DNA from: a virus
Strand: one strand, 5' to 3'
IMG/VR virus record: IMGVR_UViG_3300017818_001862
Coordinates: 1-23,347 of that record
DNA: 23,347 nt
This document shows positions 14,593 to 20,027 of the stretch, one piece after another. The first letter of the stretch is position 1; the number at the start of each line of letters is the position of its first letter. The translations under genes were made by a program, and so were the position numbers. The notes below the pieces were generated by a model that did not search any database, was not told where the DNA came from, and saw nothing but the letters and a program-made list of their open reading frames with translations.

Positions 14593-14913
14593 CTACTTCT
14601 TCGCGGCAAATGCTTGTCCACCAAAGAATGCTGCTACGATAGCTGCAACAGAAACAAAGTATGTTGCGGCCATGTCACCAAGAATCTTTGAGGCCTGATC
14701 TAATCCAACGAATGTCGCAAGAACAACTGCGAATGGATAGAGTAGCATGCCGAAGAGAGCAAACCAAGCCATACTACGCTGAGCATCCCGCATAGCGTCG
14801 GCATCTTCGAGTTCTTTTCTCTTAAACTCGAGATACATTTCTTCTTCTTTTCTACTTACCTTACCGTCGCCATTTGTGTCAGCTGGGTGGTATGTCTTTT
14901 CTTCTTCTGCCAT
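14593..14913 (-). CDS. EF-hand-containing membrane protein
   Basis: This 106-residue protein starts at the ATG preceded by AAGGA; the longer in-frame extension crosses the upstream gene and is unlikely. It carries one EF-hand-like calcium loop (DTNGDGKVSRKE at about 12-23), a charged helix, and two membrane segments (about 48-66 and 80-101). It is the last gene of the leftward lipase operon. Its function is unknown. Its stop is 2 bases from the stop of the convergent glycosyltransferase gene. Confidence 0.76.
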   Translation of the reverse strand: MAEEEKTYHPADTNGDGKVSRKEEEMYLEFKRKELEDADAMRDAQRSMAWFALFGMLLYPFAVVLATFVGLDQASKILGDMAATYFVSVAAIVAAFFGGQAFAAKK

Positions 14914-14924
14914 TAGAGAATTCC

Positions 14925-15134
14925 TTATAATTTTATCGATAAAACAATGAGTATAGCGATCAATAATATATTCGTCATCAAAATTTCCAATGCCAAAATG
15001 GTATGATACCAGATCCACCTCGTCTTATATGCATTCTCAATGCTAACTTCTGAAGGGTCAGTGTCATCCTTCATTACGTCAATGGGTTGAGGTGGTGCGG
15101 GAGGACTATCGCCCTCCCAGAATTTCCATTTCAT
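14925..15134 (-). CDS. Small membrane protein with proline-rich N-terminus
   Basis: This 69-residue protein begins MKWKFWEGDSPPAPPQPIDV, followed by an acidic stretch and one C-terminal membrane helix (about 43-68, LALEILMTNILLIAILIVL). It lies in a run of short membrane proteins with a lipase. Its family is not recognised. The start ATG overlaps nothing and is 3 bases past the upstream stop. Confidence 0.7.
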   Translation of the reverse strand: MKWKFWEGDSPPAPPQPIDVMKDDTDPSEVSIENAYKTRWIWYHTILALEILMTNILLIAILIVLSIKL

Positions 15135-15296
15135 TTAATCTTCTTTTGTATAGATTGTCCATGCACCATAAGCAATTGCACCATAAGCAATCAAGCCAGC
15201 GATAGGCTTGAAGATTAGGAATGCAACACCTGCACCAATCAGAACGGCTCCGTCCCAAGTAGTGCGCTCTTCTAAACGATCTTTTAACCAATCCAT
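15135..15296 (-). CDS. Small membrane protein
   Basis: This 53-residue protein reads MDWLKDRLEERTTWDGAVLI, then a Gly/Ala-rich hydrophobic helix pair and the end WTIYTKED. The stop is directly before the ATG of the proline-rich gene. Short proteins with this N-terminal LKDRLEERTTWDGAV block recur in marine T4-like phages, by memory of the pattern. The function is unknown. Confidence 0.72.
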   Translation of the reverse strand: MDWLKDRLEERTTWDGAVLIGAGVAFLIFKPIAGLIAYGAIAYGAWTIYTKED

Positions 15297-15297
15297 C

Positions 15298-15492
15298 TTA
15301 TTTCCCCTCCATTGCGTTTTTCGCTGCTTGAATTTCGGCCCTTTTAACTTTCGCTAGCTTTGCCATTTCGCCAAGGTGTTTCCTGGCTCTTGCAGCCGAG
15401 GCCTTAACTCCCTTGTTTTCGAATTTCGCGATTTCTGACAAGTATAAAGCATAATGATTCATGAGCTCGCGGTGTGTATCGTCTCCGTCCAT
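15298..15492 (-). CDS. Small basic helical protein
   Basis: This 64-residue protein has an acidic N-terminus (MDGDDTHRE) and a Lys/Ala/Arg-rich helical rest (AARARKHLGEMAKLAKVKRA). It could bind nucleic acid or an acidic partner, but no motif proves this. It is coupled to the upstream gene by TAATG and sits one base before the next gene. Confidence 0.7.
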   Translation of the reverse strand: MDGDDTHRELMNHYALYLSEIAKFENKGVKASAARARKHLGEMAKLAKVKRAEIQAAKNAMEGK

Positions 15493-15713
15493 TACTTTTT
15501 CTCCAGCTTTTTAAGTTTTTGTTCTATTTTTTTCAACCTTGCGTCAAGCGATTCCCATTGCTCGAATTCACAAAGATCTTTTGCAGGGTGACTATCCTTC
15601 TCTAACTTTTCTATTCTTTCTAGGACACTTGGTGAACCGATACGCCAGTCCCAGAATGGATCAATCACTGAGAGAAGTAATTCCTTAGTTCTGTTTACCT
15701 TTTGTTTGATCAT
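15492..15713 (-). CDS. Hypothetical protein, C-terminal coiled coil
   Basis: From ATG 15713 this is 73 residues: a basic N-terminus, a conserved-looking VIDPFWDWRIGSPS segment, and a coiled-coil tail rich in Lys and Leu (ending KIEQKLKKLEKK). It overlaps the lipase 3' end by 29 bases. A GTG at 15668 with AAGGA upstream is an alternative start just after the lipase stop. No family is recognised. Confidence 0.65.
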   Translation of the reverse strand: MIKQKVNRTKELLLSVIDPFWDWRIGSPSVLERIEKLEKDSHPAKDLCEFEQWESLDARLKKIEQKLKKLEKK

Positions 15714-16482
15714 AATTGCTCGCTGTATATGCACAATAGTAATCAGCTCCATGATCATATAATCCATCGAACACTTGACCTTTACGAATAGCTCTCCACC
15801 TACCTTTCCACTTATCAATAAAGTCTTCCCAGTAAGTGAATTTCTTCAAGATCCCTGTGTAATTAAAGTACATACATTCGCCGTGATGGCGATATCCCAT
15901 CCATCTAAATGGAACCGTCGGAACAATATCGTTGTTATTAACAAATCGATAATGCTTTACGTTTTTGCACGCTTCGATAAAGGCTTTATTACCAACGCGT
16001 GGGGATCCGTAAGTATATAAAGAATCAATGCGATCCTTCATTCTACTTGCCGCGATCGTGGCCATCGCTCCACCGAGCGAATGCCCACACATTGTAAGCC
16101 TTTTCGAGGCGTGCGGTTTTGAGTCAACGACCTTGCGTACGTTTTCCCAAATTTTTTCGACTTCGTTTTGAAAGCCATTGTGAACAAGTCCCCCAACCTC
16201 TCCACGATCTGGCCAAGCGTTAAGATCAGCTTTAAGATCACTAATCTCAGTTGGCTCTGTGCCTCTAAAACAAAGTACGATTTCTTCTTTGTTCCAGACG
16301 GCATAGGCTTGCGCCCCGTCTTTTTCAAAGAATTTTAAGCCGGTGTAACCTAGAGCTTTATAAAGTGGTTTAGCTTCTTGTATATCTGCATACGCGTGTG
16401 CTGACATGTATGCATGCTTAGCTGCTACCATTAATGTTTGTTCTCTGTCGTACAACTCTCGCGCGACTTCATTTAACATCAT
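15685..16482 (-). CDS. Class 3 lipase (alpha/beta hydrolase)
   Basis: This 265-residue protein has a Lipase_3 fold. The nucleophile elbow is GHSLGG with Ser135 (residues 133-138). The catalytic Asp is likely Asp185 in VNNNDIVPTVP, and the His is likely His244 in GLYDHGADYY. The upstream CFRGTEP segment (71-77) and the TYGSPRVGN motif (157-165) are also typical. There is no signal peptide, so it acts inside the cell unless released by lysis. It heads a leftward operon of small membrane and basic proteins, suggesting membrane or storage-lipid attack late in infection. Confidence 0.87.
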   Translation of the reverse strand: MMLNEVARELYDREQTLMVAAKHAYMSAHAYADIQEAKPLYKALGYTGLKFFEKDGAQAYAVWNKEEIVLCFRGTEPTEISDLKADLNAWPDRGEVGGLVHNGFQNEVEKIWENVRKVVDSKPHASKRLTMCGHSLGGAMATIAASRMKDRIDSLYTYGSPRVGNKAFIEACKNVKHYRFVNNNDIVPTVPFRWMGYRHHGECMYFNYTGILKKFTYWEDFIDKWKGRWRAIRKGQVFDGLYDHGADYYCAYTASNYDQTKGKQN

Positions 16483-16510
16483 TTCTTTATCCTATGTTAC
16501 ACGGCTATTT

Positions 16511-16524
16511 TATTTATATAAATA
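16511..16524. promoter_or_regulatory. Bidirectional late promoter palindrome
   Basis: This is a perfect 14-bp palindrome, TATTTATATAAATA. The rightward half gives TATAAATA (16517-16524) towards heme oxygenase, and the leftward half gives TATAAATA (16511-16518) towards the lipase. T4 late promoters consist mainly of this octamer. The two boxes overlap by two bases, so divergent late transcription is plausible from one site. Confidence 0.6.
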
Positions 16525-16626
16525 CGTTCAAGAAGAGGTAGTCGCAGCCCCTTCGATTGGTCGCTTAATCGCTGTGGCCCCAGGCTTGCGGCCAAACCGG
16601 GGCACCATATTATAATGTGAGGATTT

Positions 16627-17172
16627 ATGACCGTTAACCTTAAACAACTTACACAAAGACATCACGACATGGCCGAGCAGTCTAAGTTTGCTGGTATGCT
16701 ATTGAGTGGTGATATATCTGCAGTCGCTTATCAACACTATCTTCGCTCTCAATACGAAATGTATAAAGTGCTTGAAGAAAGAGTACATCTTGAGCAAGAT
16801 TTGCGCGGTGTTTTTCGAGCAGACCGGATACTCGCAGACCTAACAGAACTCGAAGAAAACTTTAACCTTCAATGGATCGATGAAAATTTGCTTACGGTCG
16901 ATCGATATATTGACCACATCTTGTCACTCGAAGATAACGATGACTTAATGGCTCACGTATACGTAAGACATTTTGGTGATATGCATGGCGGACAAATTAT
17001 TAAGAAGAGAGTGCCGGGCTCAGGCACGATGTATGAGTTTGAAAATCGAAGAGAGCTTATTTCGGGACTCAGAGAACAACTACACGATGACATGGTAGAC
17101 GAAGCAATTCGATGCTTTGAGTTTGCTACCGAGCTCTTTAAAGAACTCGACGACATGTTTGGTCATTTATAG
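16627..17172 (+). CDS. ho1: Heme oxygenase
   Basis: This 181-residue all-helical protein fits the HO-1 family, which opens heme to biliverdin, CO and iron using reduced ferredoxin in bacteria. The proximal heme ligand is likely His13 in HDMAEQSKF, matching the H-x-x-AE of the family. The distal helix carries FGDMHGGQIIKK (116-127), corresponding to the GDLSGGQ motif; His120 replaces a usual Ser. It is slightly shorter than plastid and cyanophage HO1 (about 230 aa). GAGG precedes the ATG. The bilin reductase starts 9 bases after its stop. Confidence 0.9.
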   Translation: MTVNLKQLTQRHHDMAEQSKFAGMLLSGDISAVAYQHYLRSQYEMYKVLEERVHLEQDLRGVFRADRILADLTELEENFNLQWIDENLLTVDRYIDHILSLEDNDDLMAHVYVRHFGDMHGGQIIKKRVPGSGTMYEFENRRELISGLREQLHDDMVDEAIRCFEFATELFKELDDMFGHL

Positions 17173-17181
17173 GAAAAGACT

Positions 17182-17862
17182 ATGATTGATACACCAATTT
17201 TGAACCGGCTAAGAAAGCTAGCCGAAGATATTACAGCCATATTCGATAAAAGAATGGAGCGCTACGATAACTCCAAACACATCCACGAGTTTGAAGGATG
17301 GACTGATACGTTCTGGAAGTCTGACACAATTCGTAAATGCCACCTCAAAATTATTGAGCCAATCGAAGGTAAGCCTAAGCTATGGCTCATGCATATTAAC
17401 ATTTTTCCGAATACGAATGAACGTCTCCCGATACTAGGTTTAGACGTAGTCTCTGGTCCAAATAAAATTAGCGGATCCTTTTTTGACTTCTCTCCAGTTA
17501 CAGATGAGATTGATCCCATGATTCAAACGTTTGCAGCTGCTACCGCAAATCTCGTTTGGAAGAAAGAACGTGAGCTTCCACCTTGGGCCCAAGAAATTTT
17601 CTCACCACACATGGTAGCAGCAGGTAATGTACGAGAAGAAGAGACAGAACAGTTTTGTGAGACCGCACTCAATCTGATTCAATACTATGTGATGAGTATG
17701 TACTCCTCTGATAGTAAGGCTTATGATACTAAAGCTGCGCACAATAAATACTGCATTAATCAAAAAAAGAATCAGCAGCTTTGGAACTCTCTCAAAGCAA
17801 TGAAACTTGATAGTGATAAAATTGACCAATATGTAAACAATGTTTTGTTTGAAGAAATCTAA
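17182..17862 (+). CDS. pcyX: Ferredoxin-dependent bilin reductase, PcyX-like
   Basis: This 226-residue protein aligns with PcyA-type reductases, which reduce biliverdin with electrons from ferredoxin. Residues 51-106 follow the PcyA core: RKCHLKI, HINIFP, LPILGLDVVSG, FFDFSPV. The catalytic His88 and Asp105 of PcyA correspond to His71 and Asp88. PcyA Glu76, needed for exovinyl reduction, is replaced by Lys56. The C-terminal YC-x5-N block and VLFEEI end also match. Placement next to heme oxygenase and the missing Glu fit PcyX, known from marine phage sequences to make phycoerythrobilin. AGGAAAA precedes the ATG. Confidence 0.88.
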   Translation: MIDTPILNRLRKLAEDITAIFDKRMERYDNSKHIHEFEGWTDTFWKSDTIRKCHLKIIEPIEGKPKLWLMHINIFPNTNERLPILGLDVVSGPNKISGSFFDFSPVTDEIDPMIQTFAAATANLVWKKERELPPWAQEIFSPHMVAAGNVREEETEQFCETALNLIQYYVMSMYSSDSKAYDTKAAHNKYCINQKKNQQLWNSLKAMKLDSDKIDQYVNNVLFEEI

Positions 17863-17880
17863 TAGGATGTAGTAACTATT

Positions 17881-17917
17881 CATGCGTTCACGTGAATGCA
17901 TGCCGTAGTAGCTACTA
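17881..17917 (+). repeat. Two palindromes after pcyX
   Basis: The first is a 22-bp inverted repeat, CATGCGTTCACGTGAATGCATG (17881-17902), with one G-T mismatch and a perfect 10-bp core, TTCACGTGAA. The second is the perfect 12-bp palindrome TAGTAGCTACTA (17906-17917). They lie between pcyX and the next ribosome-binding site. No T-run follows, so this is not an intrinsic terminator; protein-binding sites or an mRNA 3'-end structure are the alternatives. Confidence 0.7.
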
Positions 17918-17934
17918 ACCTAAGGAGATTTAAA

Positions 17935-18345
17935 ATGAAGCAGTTATTGCTATCTATTATGGCGCTTGTTGCGACAAGCGCATTTGCACATACCATTACA
18001 TATGATAATGGTGATGTATATACGGTTGCTGAAGACGAATACGTTTTCGTTTCGAAGCGATCTGAGTTGTGGAGACGCTCTGTCTATAATAACGGTAAAA
18101 CGATGCGATATGAAAAAATCGTACCGACCGAAAAAGTAGATTACGTCCCACCAGACACTGGTGTAGACGGTGAAGCGTTTGGTAGTCACGAGTGGTGCAA
18201 AGCATATACACCGTGGAGCGAAGGTTACACTTTCACAATGCAGTATTGGCAACGTGGTTGCGACACTAACAACGATAACAAATATGGTTGTGGTGACGAG
18301 AAATACGATGCCTCAGAGGATGGAGCGGCTTGTCCCTCCAGCTAA
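17935..18345 (+). CDS. Secreted cysteine-containing protein
   Basis: This 136-residue protein starts with a signal peptide (MKQLLLSIMALVATSAFA, cleavage after residue 18). AAGGAG lies 7-8 bases before this ATG, which decides the start over longer frames. The mature part has four cysteines in the C-terminal half (EWCK, RGCD, YGCGD, AACP), with an acidic NNDNKYGCGDEKYDASEDG stretch that could bind metal. No family is recognised. A strong terminator follows. Confidence 0.8.
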   Translation: MKQLLLSIMALVATSAFAHTITYDNGDVYTVAEDEYVFVSKRSELWRRSVYNNGKTMRYEKIVPTEKVDYVPPDTGVDGEAFGSHEWCKAYTPWSEGYTFTMQYWQRGCDTNNDNKYGCGDEKYDASEDGAACPSS

Positions 18346-18350
18346 ACTAC

Positions 18351-18374
18351 AGGGGCTTCGGCCCCTTTTTCTTG
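18351..18374 (+). terminator. Intrinsic terminator
   Basis: A GC-rich hairpin, AGGGGC-TTCG-GCCCCT (18351-18366), has a stable TTCG tetraloop and is followed at once by a T-run. It ends rightward transcription of the bilin genes and the secreted-protein gene. Confidence 0.92.
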
Positions 18375-18385
18375 TTCAAGTTTTG

Positions 18386-18413
18386 TTACAGCTATTCCTC
18401 AAAGGAATATAAT
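18386..18413 (+). promoter_or_regulatory. Possible promoter with inverted repeat in the spacer
   Basis: A TATAAT box (18408-18413) follows an inverted repeat ATTCCT-CAA-AGGAAT (18394-18408). A weak -35 is TTACAG (18386-18391, 16-bp spacer) or TTGTTA (19-bp spacer). It would serve the secreted-protein gene at 18545 with a long leader. It is weaker than the other promoters in the window. Confidence 0.4.
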
Positions 18414-18544
18414 ATAGAACAAAAATAAATACAAAAAATACCACTTCTAAGCCGTTCAGGTGTATATATATTACCGTAAAAGGTAGCAACGTGTTACCAT
18501 TTTACACATCAAGTCCCCCAAAACTTATTTAAGGAGTTGAAGCT

Positions 18545-18769
18545 ATGAAAAAGCTTATTGCATTGTGCTGTGCAATTATTGCTCCTTCTGCGTTTGCAGT
18601 CGACAACTATCGTGCGACAATTAATGAAGAAGGTGAGTATTGCGCTAAGGTCAAAATCCAAATCGGTACAGGTTCTCTGATGACACGTAAGTGCCGCACA
18701 CTCGAAGAGTGGGCTGAAGCAGGTTATGTTGTTACAGATCCAGTATCTGGTGAGAAGGTGGAGATCTAA
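18545..18769 (+). CDS. Small secreted protein
   Basis: This 74-residue protein has a signal peptide (MKKLIALCCAIIAPSAFA, cleavage after residue 18). Two cysteines in the mature part (EYCAKVKI, TRKCRTLEEW) could form a disulfide. The ribosome-binding site is AAGGAG. No domain is recognised. Its stop is 3 bases before the next ATG. Confidence 0.78.
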   Translation: MKKLIALCCAIIAPSAFAVDNYRATINEEGEYCAKVKIQIGTGSLMTRKCRTLEEWAEAGYVVTDPVSGEKVEI

Positions 18770-18772
18770 GAC

Positions 18773-19027
18773 ATGACCACAAAAACCGAAGAACGTATTG
18801 CGTACTTCGTAATTACTGTAATGATTATTGCATCATTTGTTGGAATGGCAATTCCTCTTATGAACCCATCTTATTACAGTAAACTGATGCCTGGCGTCTA
18901 CGCCATTCCATTGGTTCAACACAATATCGATATTCAACAGTGTGAGACTACCCCTCTTTCTCGCATGATTGATGTTGATATTGATTCGCCAATTGTAGTT
19001 TTTTGTGACAAGGAAACCTTGGTATAA
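18773..19027 (+). CDS. Membrane-anchored protein with outer domain
   Basis: This 84-residue protein has a charged N-terminus, one membrane helix (about residues 10-32, AYFVITVMIIASFVGMAIPL) and a hydrophilic C-terminal part with two cysteines (QQCETT, VFCDKE). N-in topology would put the cysteines in the periplasm. No family is recognised. Its stop TAA lies inside a TATAAATA box. Confidence 0.72.
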   Translation: MTTKTEERIAYFVITVMIIASFVGMAIPLMNPSYYSKLMPGVYAIPLVQHNIDIQQCETTPLSRMIDVDIDSPIVVFCDKETLV

Positions 19028-19030
19028 ATA
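19023..19030 (+). promoter_or_regulatory. Possible late promoter box (TATAAATA)
   Basis: An exact TATAAATA overlaps the stop of the membrane-protein gene and sits 5 bases before an early promoter. It may let gp33-gp59-gp32 be transcribed late as well as early. A chance match is possible. Confidence 0.45.
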
Positions 19031-19034
19031 TCAG

Positions 19035-19064
19035 TTGACAAAGTACATGTACTTGTGATATAAT
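19035..19064 (+). promoter_or_regulatory. Sigma70-type promoter with palindromic operator-like spacer
   Basis: The site reads TTGACA (19035-19040), an 18-bp spacer and TATAAT (19059-19064). The spacer contains a perfect 14-bp palindrome, AAGTACATGTACTT (19041-19054), where a bound repressor would block polymerase. It lies directly before a terminator hairpin. Confidence 0.75.
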
Positions 19065-19066
19065 AG

Positions 19067-19101
19067 CGGTCTGATGGTGAGTAACTGTCGGACCGTTTTT
19101 A
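19067..19101 (+). terminator. Intrinsic terminator between two promoters
   Basis: The stem CGGTCTG (19067-19073) pairs with CGGACCG (19089-19095) with one G-U pair, and is followed by TTTTT. It stops read-through from the upstream membrane-protein genes, and possibly transcripts from the promoter at 19035. Confidence 0.75.
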
Positions 19102-19115
19102 TTTCTACTTACTGG

Positions 19116-19144
19116 TTGACATTTGCTGCGTACTATGGTAGAAT
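19116..19144 (+). promoter_or_regulatory. Sigma70-type early promoter for gp33-gp59
   Basis: The site reads TTGACA (19116-19121), a 17-bp spacer and TAGAAT (19139-19144), with the GGTTGACATTTG flank. It starts the gp33-gp59 unit after the terminator. Confidence 0.9.
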
Positions 19145-19173
19145 AGCACTTTATAAATTACAAGGAGGCATTG

Positions 19174-19413
19174 ATGTCCGTCGTGAAAATGACACCTGAA
19201 AAAATACATCACGATATTTCTAAAATGATTGCAAGCGGTGTTCCATACATCGATGCTCTTATTCATTATGCCGAGAAGAATAATCTCGAGATTGAGTCCA
19301 TTGCTGATATTGTTAAAAAGTCGTCGATCTTAAAAGAGAAAGTAAGATCAGAAGCAGTTGACTTGAAAATGGTAAAGCACGATGAGCCTGACATCACCGA
19401 CCTATGTAAATGA
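19174..19413 (+). CDS. 33: gp33-like late transcription co-activator
   Basis: This 79-residue small helical acidic protein lies just before gp59 and gp32, where gp33 is found in T4-like phages. In T4, gp33 binds the RNA polymerase beta flap and links it to the sliding clamp for late transcription. The sequence (MTPEKIHHDISKMIASG and onward) fits the shorter gp33 proteins of marine T4-likes, but identity rests largely on position. The ATG at 19174 has a strong AAGGAGG; a TTG one codon earlier is less likely. Its end overlaps gp59 by 32 bases. Confidence 0.66.
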   Translation: MSVVKMTPEKIHHDISKMIASGVPYIDALIHYAEKNNLEIESIADIVKKSSILKEKVRSEAVDLKMVKHDEPDITDLCK

Positions 19414-19984
19414 TAAATCATTCGAAGCGTATGTAAAGTACCTTGCACTGAAGAAACATTTTACTACAGATGGCTATGACTATCATAAGTATAATGGCAA
19501 GGTACGAGCTTCGATGGACGCGTTCCGTTCTCGCAATGATGCTTTCTTTTTTGCAAAGCTCGCTGGTAAGGACGATTACGTAAATAGAATTCTATCTAAT
19601 ATGTTAAAGAAGCCCAATATCTGGGTAAGAGATATACTCGAAAGTGAGGGCGATAACGTATATATAGAATGGAAACGAAAGCAGGAGTCACTCTCCTACA
19701 CTTTCAAATCCGAACTGAAGTTGCTTGATCCAAACTATCAAAACAACTTCATATCACGTGATGGGCAACACCCTATCATTATGACGATGTACTTGAGAAA
19801 AGAGATCTCGCTTGAGACCTTTACGTTGCTTACCCACTACGCAAATATTTTTGCATATTGGGATAAAATTTTGGTTGACAAAATCGTATCACGTGATATA
19901 ATTAGAATGGCTAGAAAGTATAAACCCTTCCTAGCAATTGATGATAAAAAGTTCAAAGACATTGTCCGCGAACATTTTGTTTAA
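19382..19984 (+). CDS. 59: gp59 helicase loader
   Basis: This 200-residue protein aligns with T4 gp59 (217 aa). It has YVNDKSFEAYVKYLALKKHF at the N-terminus, the YDYHKYNGKVRASMDAFRSR section and DAFFFAKLAGKDD (T4: YNWCMRVSDAAYQKRRDKYFFQKL), and a C-terminal ISLETFTLLTHYANIF like the T4 ISFETFILLDSFLNII. gp59 loads gp41 helicase onto gp32-covered forks, and both partners follow in this operon. It contains a promoter in its 3' end that should raise gp32 expression. Confidence 0.92.
   Translation: MSLTSPTYVNDKSFEAYVKYLALKKHFTTDGYDYHKYNGKVRASMDAFRSRNDAFFFAKLAGKDDYVNRILSNMLKKPNIWVRDILESEGDNVYIEWKRKQESLSYTFKSELKLLDPNYQNNFISRDGQHPIIMTMYLRKEISLETFTLLTHYANIFAYWDKILVDKIVSRDIIRMARKYKPFLAIDDKKFKDIVREHFV
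19875..19902 (+). promoter_or_regulatory. Internal promoter in gp59 driving gp32
   Basis: The site reads TTGACA (19875-19880), a 16-bp spacer and TATAAT (19897-19902), both consensus, inside the gp59 coding sequence and about 125 bases before the gp32 ATG. It suits the high demand for the single-strand binding protein. Confidence 0.78.
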
Positions 19985-20027
19985 TGATAATATATCGCAT
20001 ATACAACGCTATACAAGGAGAAACTAT

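Noticed and set aside
14914-15018. Longer N-terminus of the EF-hand protein
   Set aside because: The extension overlaps the upstream membrane-protein gene and has no ribosome-binding site; the ATG at 14913 has AAGGA.
16546-16607. tRNA-like sequence ending GGGGCACCA
   Set aside because: The acceptor pairs only 5 bp, and there is no TTCGA-type T-loop or normal D-arm; no cloverleaf can be drawn.
19938-20027. Longer N-terminus of gp32
   Set aside because: It reads out of frame through the end of gp59 and lacks family similarity; the ATG at 20028 has AAGGAG.
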